A stretch of DNA of 64,000 nucleotides from Marinobacter sp. 2_MG-2023 (GTDB taxonomy: Bacteria; Pseudomonadota; Gammaproteobacteria; Pseudomonadales; Oleiphilaceae). Made by a program: the position numbers and the translations under genes. Under the pieces are notes generated by a model. That model searched no databases, was not told the origin of the DNA, and saw only the letters and a list, made by a program, of their open reading frames with translations. The stretch spans positions 248,001 through 312,000 of the forward strand of contig NZ_JAUOPH010000002.1 of the NCBI RefSeq assembly GCF_030546935.1. Reading direction: 5' to 3'. This document shows, one piece after another, positions 17,560 through 25,810 of this stretch (its first letter is position 1; each line of letters starts with the position of its first letter).

Positions 17560-18186
17560 ATGTTACGCAGACCGTTAATAGCTCTGTCACTAGGTTTCAG
17601 TCTGGCCACCTCGCCCGCGCTCGCCGACATTGGCATAGCGCCTTTCGTTGGCTACCGCATGGGTAGCTCAATCGATATTGAATCTTCCAGCACCAGCACG
17701 GATGACCAGGTCAGGTTTAAAGACGGTGAAAGCCAGGGACTGACCCTGAACTTTGATCTGCCAGACCCAGGCACGCAGGGGGAGTTATATTTCGGTCGAC
17801 AGGCGACCACGGCAAAGCTTGATAACGGCTTTTTCGCACCAGGCACACAGGCCATCGACATGACGGTCTACCAACTGCAGTTCGGCGGCCTCTACTTCCC
17901 GGGAGGGAAAAGCTACGGCGGCTTTGCTTCGGGAGTGCTGGGGGTGACCCGGATGGAACCAGACGATTCGGCGTTCGACACCCACCACCGCGCCGCCCTC
18001 TCGCTGGGCGGGGGCTATCAGTTTTTCATCAATGAACAACTACGTCTGCGGCTGGATCTTCGCGGCATCTATACCGCCCTTGATTCCGGGGGTTCGGTTT
18101 TCTGTTCCGGCGGCTGTGAACTCAAATACCGTAGCAGCGGCTATCTGCAGATTGAAGCAGGTGCAGGTCTGGTGCTGCGCTTCTGA
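17560..18186 (+). CDS. predicted outer-membrane beta-barrel protein
   Basis: I do not recognise a named family. The 208-residue chain has a signal peptide ending SPALA (about residue 22). Alternating polar/hydrophobic strands with many aromatic ends follow (ELYFGRQATTAKL, YQLQFGGLYFP, YQFFINEQLRLRLDLRG), and the chain ends in VLRF. A C-terminal phenylalanine is the usual signal for outer-membrane insertion. A short disulfide is possible at FCSGGCEL. I chose the ATG at 17560 because the signal peptide begins there; a TTG at 17527 would add 11 polar residues. It converges with arsJ, 14 bases away, without an obvious terminator. Confidence 0.7.
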   Translation: MLRRPLIALSLGFSLATSPALADIGIAPFVGYRMGSSIDIESSSTSTDDQVRFKDGESQGLTLNFDLPDPGTQGELYFGRQATTAKLDNGFFAPGTQAIDMTVYQLQFGGLYFPGGKSYGGFASGVLGVTRMEPDDSAFDTHHRAALSLGGGYQFFINEQLRLRLDLRGIYTALDSGGSVFCSGGCELKYRSSGYLQIEAGAGLVLRF

Positions 18187-18200
18187 GCCACTCCCTGCTA

Positions 18201-19394
18201 TCAGGCCAGGGCTTCATGCCTTTGGGGCAGCAGCAATGACAGCAAAGCAGCCATGGCCACAAGCCCTGCTGAAATCCAAAGGCAGGCTTCCAGGCCGTAA
18301 CTCTGATAAACCCAACCGGACAAGATGGTTCCCAGAAGCCGACCCGCCGCATTGGACATATAGTAGAAGCCCACATCCAACGACACGCCATCGCCCCGGG
18401 CATAGCTGACAATCAGATAACTGTGCAGAGAGGAATTGATGGCAAACAGCACCCCGAACAATAGCAAGCCACCAATAACCACGACCTGCGGCGACCAACC
18501 CAGCATCAGACCAGTGGCAATAGCAGCGGGAATCAGCGCCAGGACAGCGGCCCAGAGCACGGCAGGCTGCTTACTGTCCAAATTACCGGTAATCCGGGGC
18601 GCGACCGTCTGGATAAAGCCATAACCAATGACCCAGGTCGCCATAAAGCCCCCCACCTTCCAGAAATCCCAGCCAAAGACTGTATGCAGATAGACCGGCA
18701 GAGCCACCACAAACCAGACATCCCGAGCACCGAACAGAAACATCCTGGCAGCAGACAGCACGTTGATCGCCCTGCTTTTTGACAGAATCTCACTGAACCT
18801 GGGTTTGGCTTTGCTCTTACCCAGCTCTTGCTTGAGCAAGAATAGACTGGCCAGCCACACCAGCCCAAGCGCCGCCGCCATGATAATCACCGCGCCGGTG
18901 AAACCGGCCGACATCAGCAATACGCCGCCCAGAAAAAAGCCCACCCCTTTGAGGGTATTCTTGGAGCCGGTCAGAATAGCTACCCACTTGTACAGGGTGC
19001 CTTGCTGTTCATCAGGAACCAGCAATTTAATTCCGCTTTTGGCAGACATCTTGTTCAGGTCTTTGGCGATTCCCGATAAAGCCTGTGCGGCCATCACCCA
19101 GGGCACGGTCAGCATGGCCGCCGGCACAGCCAGCATGGCCAAGGCCGCGATCTGCAAAAACAGCCCGATATTCATGGTGCGGTTCAGCCCCATGCGGGCC
19201 CCCAGATAGCCTCCCACCAGGTTAGTCACGACCCCGAAAAACTCATAAAAGATGAACAGCAGCGCGATTTCCAGAGGCGAATAGCCCAGCTGATGGAAAT
19301 GCAGCACCACCAGCATACGCAGGGCGCCATCGGTCAGAGTGAAAGCCCAATAGTTGCCGGTAATCACCAGGTACTGACGGATGGCAGCGCTCAT
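18201..19394 (-). CDS. arsJ: organoarsenical efflux MFS transporter ArsJ
   Basis: ArsJ exports 1-arseno-3-phosphoglycerate, the unstable product made when GAPDH uses arsenate in place of phosphate. Outside the cell it decays to arsenate. The 397-residue chain has about 12 membrane segments and the family patterns NYWAFTLTDGALRMLVVLHF near the start, AKSGIKLLVPDEQQGTLYKW in the middle loop, and DVGFYYMSNAAGRLLGTILSG. The gene directly follows a GAPDH gene (one base between stop and start). That is the defining context for ArsJ and strengthens the call over generic MFS. Confidence 0.92.
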   Translation of the reverse strand: MSAAIRQYLVITGNYWAFTLTDGALRMLVVLHFHQLGYSPLEIALLFIFYEFFGVVTNLVGGYLGARMGLNRTMNIGLFLQIAALAMLAVPAAMLTVPWVMAAQALSGIAKDLNKMSAKSGIKLLVPDEQQGTLYKWVAILTGSKNTLKGVGFFLGGVLLMSAGFTGAVIIMAAALGLVWLASLFLLKQELGKSKAKPRFSEILSKSRAINVLSAARMFLFGARDVWFVVALPVYLHTVFGWDFWKVGGFMATWVIGYGFIQTVAPRITGNLDSKQPAVLWAAVLALIPAAIATGLMLGWSPQVVVIGGLLLFGVLFAINSSLHSYLIVSYARGDGVSLDVGFYYMSNAAGRLLGTILSGWVYQSYGLEACLWISAGLVAMAALLSLLLPQRHEALA

Positions 19395-19395
19395 A

Positions 19396-20400
19396 TCAGG
19401 CAGCCCCTACCTTGCGCACCAACTCTACGGTGCGGTTGGCGTAACCCCATTCGTTGTCGTACCAGGCGTAGATCTTTACCTGAGTTCCGTTGACAACCAG
19501 CGTAGACAAGGCATCGACAATGGATGATCGCGGATCTGTCTTGTAATCTATGGAAACCAGAGGGCGCTCTTCATAACCCAGAATATCCTTCAGTTCGCCC
19601 TCGGCGGCTTCTTTCAGCAACCGGTTTACGGTGTCACGATCTGTTGGCGTTTCCACTTCAAACACACAGTCGGTCAACGAGGCATTGGTGAGCGGTATCC
19701 GCACGGCATGGCCATCCAAGCGCCCTTTCAGCTCCGGAAAAATCTCAATAATCGCGGTAGCAGAACCGGTGCTGGTGGGAATCAGCGAACTGCCGCAGGC
19801 TCTGGCCCGGCGCAAGTCCTTGTGAGGCGCGTCGAGAATTGTCTGAGTATTGGTCAGACTATGAATAGTAGTTATAGAACCGTGTTTGATGCCTAGCTTC
19901 TCGTGAATAACTTTAACCACAGGGGCCAGGCAATTGGTGGTGCACGAGGCTGCGGTAAGGATGCGATCCTGAGCCGGGTCGAAAATATGCTCATTCACGC
20001 CCAGAACAATGTTTTTAGCCCCAACTTCCTTGACCGGCGCAGTGGCTACCACGCGCTTCACGCCCTGATCCAGGTATGCCTGCAGCACAGCTACCTTCTT
20101 GTTGACCCCGCTGGCTTCAATCACCACGTCGCAGCCAGACCAGTCAGTGTCGCCGATGGCCTTGTTATGGGTAACCGTGATGCGCTTGCCGTCGATCAGC
20201 ATCTCATCGCCACTGGCTGAAGCCTCGCGACTCCAGGCGCCGTGAACACTGTCGAAGTTCAGCAGATGTGCCAGGGTGTGAGTATCTGCCCCTGGATCGT
20301 TAATGGCTACAAATTCCAGCTCCGGCCAGCCCCAGGCTGCCCTCAATGCCAGGCGGCCAATGCGGCCAAATCCGTTAATGCCTACTTTGATCTTGTTCAT
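19396..20400 (-). CDS. arsenic-island glyceraldehyde-3-phosphate dehydrogenase
   Basis: GAPDH with the NAD-binding loop [17 protein letters not shown], the catalytic Cys153 in [12 protein letters not shown], the active-site His180 in [10 protein letters not shown], and the C-terminal [11 protein letters not shown]. The 334 residues match the usual length. Because it sits between an ArsC-ArsR gene and arsJ, its likely job is to form 1-arseno-3-phosphoglycerate from arsenate and glyceraldehyde 3-phosphate for ArsJ to export, rather than central glycolysis. GGAG lies upstream of the ATG. Sequence alone cannot prove a preference for arsenate. Confidence 0.93.
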   Translation of the reverse strand: MNKIKVGINGFGRIGRLALRAAWGWPELEFVAINDPGADTHTLAHLLNFDSVHGAWSREASASGDEMLIDGKRITVTHNKAIGDTDWSGCDVVIEASGVNKKVAVLQAYLDQGVKRVVATAPVKEVGAKNIVLGVNEHIFDPAQDRILTAASCTTNCLAPVVKVIHEKLGIKHGSITTIHSLTNTQTILDAPHKDLRRARACGSSLIPTSTGSATAIIEIFPELKGRLDGHAVRIPLTNASLTDCVFEVETPTDRDTVNRLLKEAAEGELKDILGYEERPLVSIDYKTDPRSSIVDALSTLVVNGTQVKIYAWYDNEWGYANRTVELVRKVGAA

Positions 20401-20446
20401 GGCAGACTCCTCAAATAGGTTCGTAATCCGTGTATCCGGTTTTTGA

Positions 20447-21211
20447 TCAGGGGCACTGCACCGCCGGGCGCTCAGACATAGCCTGCAATTGCACCAGGGG
20501 TGTTTCGATCAATGCACCATTATTGCGGGCGGTTTCATCCACAACCCGTGATATCCAGGCGGGTAGCCGGGGATTAAGGTAATAGTAGACCCACTGGCCA
20601 CGACGCTCCGTTTCGACAAGGCCGGCATCGCGAAGAATCGCCAAATGGCGACTGACTTTTGGCTGCGACAGCCCAAAGGCCTCGGTCAATTCGCACACGC
20701 ACAGCCTGGTCTGATCCCGGATCAGTAACAGGGCAGCCAGCCGCAACTCGTCGCCCAGAGCCTTGAATATGGTCACAGGGTTATAATCTTCAGGTCTCAG
20801 TGCTGTCCCTTTTTGATGCACCAGAGTGAACAGCCCTATCCGCTCTTTAAGCTCCTTCAGGGTCAGGGCAAATGTTGCACGGCGGTTACTGACGGCAGGG
20901 TCCGGAAAATCCCAGGCAATCTGCTGCGCCCCTTCTCTAAAAGCCACACAATCAGTGGCTGCTTTATCACAGAGGGTGATCACGTAGTCCCAAGGCTCGT
21001 TCCGGAAGTGCGCGAGTGATTTGCTGTGCAACTCCTCGGTAGAAATCCCGGCTTCCGCCAACACTCTCAGAGCCAAAGGGTTTGGCTCCTTAGGCTGAGT
21101 GCCGGCACTGGCCACCTCGAACTGGTCCCCCGCCATATGCCGCAACAGCGCCTCGGCCATCAGTGAACGGGCGCTGTTTGCGGTGCAGATAAACAGAACT
21201 TTTCTTTTCAT
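20447..21211 (-). CDS. fusion of arsenate reductase ArsC and repressor ArsR
   Basis: Two known domains are joined in one 254-residue chain. Residues 1-135 are a low-molecular-weight-phosphatase-type ArsC: the P-loop CTANSARS has Cys9 as nucleophile, Cys81 and Cys88 have the spacing of the resolving pair of thioredoxin-linked ArsC, and DFPDP near 101-105 holds the general acid. Residues 145-235 are a winged-helix ArsR with the arsenite-sensing pair Cys171/Cys173 (LCVCEL) and the recognition helix [12 protein letters not shown]. The third ArsR cysteine of the E. coli plasmid protein is Thr here. I chose the ATG at 21211; a GTG at 21289 would add 26 residues. It should both reduce arsenate and repress the divergent promoters. 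Confidence 0.93.
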   Translation of the reverse strand: MKRKVLFICTANSARSLMAEALLRHMAGDQFEVASAGTQPKEPNPLALRVLAEAGISTEELHSKSLAHFRNEPWDYVITLCDKAATDCVAFREGAQQIAWDFPDPAVSNRRATFALTLKELKERIGLFTLVHQKGTALRPEDYNPVTIFKALGDELRLAALLLIRDQTRLCVCELTEAFGLSQPKVSRHLAILRDAGLVETERRGQWVYYYLNPRLPAWISRVVDETARNNGALIETPLVQLQAMSERPAVQCP

Positions 21212-21232
21212 ATAATTTTCCGCATATTCGGA

Positions 21233-21260
21233 TTGCCATATATACGTTTTTTGCGATAAT
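21233..21260 (+). promoter_or_regulatory. promoter of the rightward ars genes in the divergent region
   Basis: TTGCCA (21233-21238) and GATAAT (21255-21260) lie 16 bases apart and match sigma70 elements at five of six positions each. TG lies one base upstream of the -10 (TGCGATAAT). The segment between the two divergent ars arms is only 101 bases, so the ArsR half of the fusion probably binds here. CCGCATATTCGG just to the left (about 21220-21231) is a near-palindrome that could be the operator. Confidence 0.6.
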
Positions 21261-21312
21261 AGATTCTGAAAGTTACAAAGTAAAGACACTAACCCAAGAA
21301 CCGGAACTTATT

Positions 21313-22641
21313 ATGACGGACAGGCTTCTGACGATTTACCGGAGCAATCAGCGCGAAGGCAACCTTCTGTTCTTCATGATTATTGCGTTCCTGGCTATTT
21401 ATTTCATACCCGCTGGCACCGAACGTTTTGACAACGCCGTCCTTGAGGCTGTCCGGCTGACCAACTGGTACGCCCGCGAACACGTTATCCTGTGCCTGCT
21501 ACCTGCGTTCCTGATAGCCGGAGCCATGGCGGTGTACATCAGCCAGGGTTCGGTGATGCGGTACCTGGGCCCCACCGCTCCCAAGCCCGTCGCTTTCACT
21601 GTCGCATCCGTATCAGGCACATTATTGGCAGTTTGCTCTTGCACCGTGCTGCCACTGTTTGGCGGCATCTACCGACGCGGTGCGGGTCTGGGAGCTGCAG
21701 TGGCCTTTCTCTATTCCGGCCCCGCCATCAATATTATGGCCATCGTGGTAACCGCCAAGGTACTGGGTGCTGAAATCGGCATTGCGCGGGCCGCAGGCGC
21801 CATTGCCTTCGCGGTGGTGATCGGCGCCATCATGCATCTGATTTATCGCAAGGAAGAAGCCCAAAGGTCCGTTAGCAATGCAAGGGGTTTTGGTGGTGAC
21901 AGCGCGGAAAAACCCGCCGGCATCATTGCGCTGTTCTTTGCCCTGATGGTCGGCATTCTGGTATTCGCCAACTGGGCAGCGGCTGACAGCGACACCTGGA
22001 TGGCCATTCACGCACTGAAATGGCCAATCACCGCCGCACTGGCGGCAGCCCTGGGTGGTTTGCTGATCTGGCGCTGGAACTGGCCCGCAAGCCAACTACT
22101 CATCCTGGCCGTTGTTGTTGCTGCCTTCGCAGCATTGGCCCCCGGCATACCAGAGTTGCCGTTCGTGATTGGTATGGGCGGGCTGATGCTGATTGCCACC
22201 CTGCGGGAAGATGACCAGGAGTGGCCCGTGCAGACCTGGGATTTTGCCAAACAGATCCTGCCATTACTGCTGGCTGGCGTATTCGTTGCGGGCTTTGCGC
22301 TGGGCAGGCCTGGCCATGAGGGCATGATTCCGTCTGAATGGGTGGCGCTCGCAGTTGGCGACAACTCACTGTTATCCACCATACTGGCCTCAGTACTGGG
22401 CGCCCTGATGTATTTTTCCACCCTGACCGAGGTTCCCATCGTCGAAGCGCTGATGGGCTCCGGTATGGGCAAAGGGCCAGCCCTGGCACTATTGTTGGCT
22501 GGCCCCGCTCTTTCACTACCCAACATGCTGGTCATCCGCACCATCCTGGGCACACAGAAAACACTGGTTTACTGTGCCCTGGTTGTGGTCATGGCCACCA
22601 TCACCGGCTTTGCTTATGGTAACTGGTGGGTGTCCGCCTGA
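21313..22641 (+). CDS. COG0701/ArsP-like permease
   Basis: A 442-residue membrane protein with about ten hydrophobic segments. It contains the family pattern VCSCTVLPLFGGIYRRGAG and FLYSGPAINIMAIVV in the first half, and the related FSTLTEVPIVEALMGSGMG and GPALSLPNMLVIRTILG in the second half. This is the internal duplication of the DUF318 permeases. ArsP of this family exports trivalent organoarsenicals, but this protein is longer than characterised ArsP, so the substrate is inferred from context only. It is the first gene of the right arm and is followed after 31 bases by a mini-thioredoxin. Confidence 0.82.
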   Translation: MTDRLLTIYRSNQREGNLLFFMIIAFLAIYFIPAGTERFDNAVLEAVRLTNWYAREHVILCLLPAFLIAGAMAVYISQGSVMRYLGPTAPKPVAFTVASVSGTLLAVCSCTVLPLFGGIYRRGAGLGAAVAFLYSGPAINIMAIVVTAKVLGAEIGIARAAGAIAFAVVIGAIMHLIYRKEEAQRSVSNARGFGGDSAEKPAGIIALFFALMVGILVFANWAAADSDTWMAIHALKWPITAALAAALGGLLIWRWNWPASQLLILAVVVAAFAALAPGIPELPFVIGMGGLMLIATLREDDQEWPVQTWDFAKQILPLLLAGVFVAGFALGRPGHEGMIPSEWVALAVGDNSLLSTILASVLGALMYFSTLTEVPIVEALMGSGMGKGPALALLLAGPALSLPNMLVIRTILGTQKTLVYCALVVVMATITGFAYGNWWVSA

Positions 22642-22672
22642 TACCCTTACTGATATCCCGAAGGAGATCACG

Positions 22673-22903
22673 ATGAAAATTACAATCTACGGAAGTGGCT
22701 GCTCCAAGTGCAAACAACTTACCGTCAATGCCGAAGAAGCCGCCAACGAACTGGGCCTCAGCTACGAAGTGGAAAAAGTCACTGACGTAAATGCCATCAT
22801 CGATGCCGGCATCATGCGCACACCGGCCCTGGCCCTGAACGACGAGATCGTGGCGGAAGGGAAAGTGGCGAGCCCGGCCGACATCAAGAAATATCTGAGC
22901 TAA
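22673..22903 (+). CDS. small thioredoxin-fold protein (redox-active disulfide protein)
   Basis: A 76-residue protein that starts [16 protein letters not shown], with a CSKC redox pair at residues 10-13. The cis-proline loop [10 protein letters not shown] follows near residue 50. It belongs to the family annotated as redox-active disulfide protein 2, often encoded next to COG0701 permeases, as here. AAGGAG precedes the ATG at 22673. It may keep the permease cysteines or the ArsC cysteines reduced; this is inference from position. Confidence 0.85.
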   Translation: MKITIYGSGCSKCKQLTVNAEEAANELGLSYEVEKVTDVNAIIDAGIMRTPALALNDEIVAEGKVASPADIKKYLS

Positions 22904-22932
22904 ACACATTTTCAGGAAGTCTGAATCGCATT

Positions 22933-23649
22933 ATGAAGCTGACAGAAACACCCAACATCAACCCCGACCTATTCCAGACACCAACAGCAGAAAAGGTCTT
23001 AGCAACGGCGCCCTCAGACCACGCGCCTCGCATTCTGCTGATGTATGGCTCGCTCCGCGAGCGCTCATTCAGCCGCCTGGCGGTTGAGGAGGCTGCCCGT
23101 TTACTGAATGCCATGGGAGCAGAAACCCGCACCTTCAATCCGCGCGGCCTGCCGCTGGCCGATGCCGAAGATGCCTCGCATCCCAAAGTCCAGGAACTAC
23201 GGGATCTGGCGCAGTGGGCAGAAGGCATGGTGTGGTGCTCCCCCGAGCGCCACGGGGCCATGACCGGCATCATGAAAACCCAGATCGACTGGATTCCGCT
23301 ATCTATGGGGGCCGTTCGCCCCACCCAGGGCAAGACCCTGGCGGTTATGCAGGTATGCGGAGGGTCCCAATCCTTCAATGCGGTTAATCAACTAAGGGTT
23401 CTGGGCCGCTGGATGCGCATGGTGACCATCCCCAACCAGTCGTCAGTACCCAAGGCTTACATGGAGTTCGATGACGATGACCGTATGAAACCCTCACCCT
23501 ACTACGACCGCATCATGGATGTGATGGAAGAGTTGATGAAGTTCACCCTGCTGATTCGAGATCGCAGTGACTACCTGACCGACCGCTATTCCGAACGCAA
23601 GGAAAGCGCGGAAGAACTGTCGAAGCGCGTAAACCAGCGGTCGATCTAA
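22933..23649 (+). CDS. arsH: NADPH-dependent FMN reductase ArsH
   Basis: ArsH is a flavoprotein that oxidises trivalent organoarsenicals and protects against methylarsenite. The 238-residue chain has the flavodoxin-like FMN loop [13 protein letters not shown], the segment [20 protein letters not shown] and the ArsH-specific [19 protein letters not shown]. The C-terminal part ([13 protein letters not shown]) is typical. It lies between the mini-thioredoxin and acr3, 29 and 9 bases away, so it is co-transcribed. Confidence 0.95.
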   Translation: MKLTETPNINPDLFQTPTAEKVLATAPSDHAPRILLMYGSLRERSFSRLAVEEAARLLNAMGAETRTFNPRGLPLADAEDASHPKVQELRDLAQWAEGMVWCSPERHGAMTGIMKTQIDWIPLSMGAVRPTQGKTLAVMQVCGGSQSFNAVNQLRVLGRWMRMVTIPNQSSVPKAYMEFDDDDRMKPSPYYDRIMDVMEELMKFTLLIRDRSDYLTDRYSERKESAEELSKRVNQRSI

Positions 23650-23658
23650 GGAAAAGAT

Positions 23659-24729
23659 ATGAGCGATAACATCGAAGCTTCAGACCTGAAACACGACTCA
23701 GGTGGCATGGACCTGTTCGGGCGATTTCTGTCGGTCTGGGTCGCCCTGGCTATTATCGCCGGCGTGGCCCTGGGACAGTTTGCCCCTGCGGTGCCCGAAA
23801 CTCTATCCCGATTCGAATACGCCCAGGTGTCTATCCCGGTCGCCATCCTGATCTGGGCAATGATTTTCCCGATGATGGCGCAGATTGACTTCAGCGCCAT
23901 CGTGGACGTGCGCAAAGAACCGAAAGGGCTGGCTATTACCACCATCGTGAACTGGCTGATCAAACCCTTTACCATGTTTGCCATCGCCTGGTTTTTCCTG
24001 ATGGTCGTATTTGAACCCTTTATTGCACCGCAACTGGCCAGCGAATACCTGGCTGGCGCCATTCTTTTGGGTGCTGCTCCCTGCACCGCCATGGTATTCG
24101 TGTGGAGCTATCTCACCAAAGGCGACGCCGCCTACACACTGGTGCAGGTTTCCCTGAACGACATCATCATGCTGTTTGCCTTCGCACCCATCGTAGTTTT
24201 CCTGCTGGGCATCTCCGACATTCAGGTGCCCTGGGATACGGTGATTCTGTCGGTGGTGCTGTACATCGTCATCCCGCTGGCCGCCGGCTACCTCACCCGC
24301 CGCACCCTGATCGCCCGCCGTGGCGAACAGTGGTACGACGAGGTGTTCATGAAGCGGCTGGGGCCGATTACGCCTGCGGCGCTGATTGTCACCCTGGTGT
24401 TGCTGTTCGCTTTTCAGGGTGAAGTCATCCTGGACAACCCGCTGCATATTGCGCTGATTGCCGTACCGCTGATTATCCAGACCGTACTGATTTTCTTCAT
24501 CGCTTATACCTGGGCCAGACTGTGGAAGGTTCGTCACTGCATCGCCGCGCCAGGCGCGATGATTGGCGCCAGTAACTTTTTCGAACTGGCCGTTGCCGCC
24601 GCCATTGCACTGTTTGGCCTGCAATCCGGGGCGGCTCTGGCAACGGTTGTTGGCGTACTGGTGGAAGTACCCCTGATGCTGATGCTGGTAAAAATTGCAA
24701 ACAACACCCGGGATAAGTTCCCCGCGTAA
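23659..24729 (+). CDS. acr3: arsenite efflux permease Acr3 (ArsB/ACR3 family)
   Basis: Acr3 exports arsenite by antiport with protons. The 356 residues hold ten membrane segments. The conserved Cys142 lies in LLGAAPCTAMVFVWSYL, the residue needed for arsenite transport in characterised Acr3. Further family elements are LAITTIVNWLIKPFTMF, QVSLNDIIMLFAF and APGAMIGASNFFELAVA, which holds the conserved Glu. No ArsA ATPase gene is present, so transport is driven by ion gradient. It is the last gene of the right arm. Confidence 0.95.
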   Translation: MSDNIEASDLKHDSGGMDLFGRFLSVWVALAIIAGVALGQFAPAVPETLSRFEYAQVSIPVAILIWAMIFPMMAQIDFSAIVDVRKEPKGLAITTIVNWLIKPFTMFAIAWFFLMVVFEPFIAPQLASEYLAGAILLGAAPCTAMVFVWSYLTKGDAAYTLVQVSLNDIIMLFAFAPIVVFLLGISDIQVPWDTVILSVVLYIVIPLAAGYLTRRTLIARRGEQWYDEVFMKRLGPITPAALIVTLVLLFAFQGEVILDNPLHIALIAVPLIIQTVLIFFIAYTWARLWKVRHCIAAPGAMIGASNFFELAVAAAIALFGLQSGAALATVVGVLVEVPLMLMLVKIANNTRDKFPA

Positions 24730-24732
24730 TCA

Positions 24733-24775
24733 ACTGTTCTCCGGCGCGCGCTGCTTTCGCGGGTCGGAGAACTGT
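24733..24775 (+). terminator. stem-loop after acr3
   Basis: ACTGTTCTCCG (24733-24743) pairs with CGGAGAACTGT (24765-24775) at 10 of 11 positions over a GC-rich loop that could itself fold. It begins four bases after the acr3 stop. There is no T-run, so the terminator call is tentative. Confidence 0.4.
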
Positions 24776-24860
24776 AAAGCCAACGACCACCCTGCTAATA
24801 TCCCGCCCATCCTTTTATCAGCTTGCACCCTGAACCTCTGACCCGAACGGAATCAAAAGA

Positions 24861-25658
24861 ATGGATTTTTATCAGGCTCTTTTCCTTGGCCTCCTCCAGG
24901 GACTGACCGAATTCCTGCCTATCTCCAGCTCTGCCCACCTGATCCTGACTCCGGCGTTTTTTGGTTGGGACGATCAGGGGGTAGGTTTTGATCTTTCCGT
25001 TCACATTGGCACCCTGCTGGCAGTGGTGCTGTACTTCCGCCGCGACGTTTTCGGTATTGCCAGAGACGGCCTGCTCTCGGTCGCGCAGCGTAAAATAACT
25101 GGCCAGGGCGCCCTGGCCTGGTACCTGGTGATCGGCACCATCCCCGCAGGTCTTGCTGGTTTGGCATTGCTGGACATGATCGATAATGAGCTGCGGGCAG
25201 TGGAAGTCATTTTCTTCACCACCCTGATTTTCGGCCTGCTTCTGGGCCTTGCCGACTGGCTGCCGAAGCGCCAGCGCAAGATGGATTCTCTGAACTGGAA
25301 AGACGCCCTGCTGGTGGGAATCGCTCAAGCCATTGCGCTGGTACCTGGCACCTCCCGTTCCGGCGTCACCATCACCGCGGGCCTGTTTCTGGGCATGAGC
25401 CGCGAAACCGCTTCACGATTTTCATTTCTGCTGGCCATTCCCATTATCGTGCTGGCATCTGCCGTGAAATTACTGGAAGTAGCGACGTCGGATGTCATCG
25501 TAGACTGGAGTGGTTTTCTGATTGGCGGGGTAACGTCTTTCCTGATGGCCATTACCGCGATCCATTTCTTCCTGAAATGGTTGAACACCGTTGGCATGTG
25601 GCCTTATGTTATCTACAGGATTCTTCTGGCTGGGGTGATTTACGCGGTGCTGATGTAA
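24861..25658 (+). CDS. uppP: undecaprenyl-diphosphatase UppP (BacA)
   Basis: UppP recycles the cell-wall lipid carrier by removing one phosphate from undecaprenyl diphosphate. The two signature loops are present: GLTEFLPISSSAHLIL near residues 14-29 and VPGTSRSGVTITAGLFLG near residues 160-177, with the catalytic Glu, Ser and Arg. The 265 residues and eight or so membrane segments fit the family (273 in E. coli). It is separated from uvrD by the foldback repeat. Confidence 0.96.
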   Translation: MDFYQALFLGLLQGLTEFLPISSSAHLILTPAFFGWDDQGVGFDLSVHIGTLLAVVLYFRRDVFGIARDGLLSVAQRKITGQGALAWYLVIGTIPAGLAGLALLDMIDNELRAVEVIFFTTLIFGLLLGLADWLPKRQRKMDSLNWKDALLVGIAQAIALVPGTSRSGVTITAGLFLGMSRETASRFSFLLAIPIIVLASAVKLLEVATSDVIVDWSGFLIGGVTSFLMAITAIHFFLKWLNTVGMWPYVIYRILLAGVIYAVLM

Positions 25659-25685
25659 CCGCTATCAAGCTCCGCGTCAGAAGCA

Positions 25686-25795
25686 CAGGCCGGGGTGGGG
25701 CTTTTCAAAACACGCTCCTTACGGCACATCCATGTGACGCTTGGGCTCCGCCATCCATGGCTCCGCACAGTTTTGAAAAGCCCCACCCCGGCCTG
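25686..25795. repeat. foldback repeat, copy 1 (26-pair stem, conserved loop)
   Basis: The arms 25686-25711 and 25770-25795 are perfect 26-base inverted complements (left arm starts CAGGCCGGGGTGGGGC). The 58-base loop contains ACATCCATGT (25726-25735) and a 25-base block (25744-25768, centred on GCCATCCATGG) that is identical in copy 2. GCTCCCGA follows the right arm in both copies. It sits between the convergent genes uppP and uvrD, where it may also terminate transcription. I do not recognise a named family and see no transposase. Confidence 0.85.
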
Positions 25796-25810
25796 CGCTC
25801 CCGAAGATTT

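Noticed and set aside
23803..24624. Open frame of 273 codons on the minus strand opposite acr3
   Set aside because: Its sequence is Gln/Asp/His-rich and lacks domains, as expected for the complement of a hydrophobic transporter gene.
18201..24729. Arsenic island as a recent transfer
   Set aside because: I see no integrase, tRNA target or flanking repeats, and base composition looks similar by eye. A proper composition test was not possible, so no claim is made.
25686..25795. Insertion sequence or integron attC site
   Set aside because: There is no transposase or integrase, and the loop/stem arrangement lacks attC core sites. It is reported as an unnamed foldback repeat instead.
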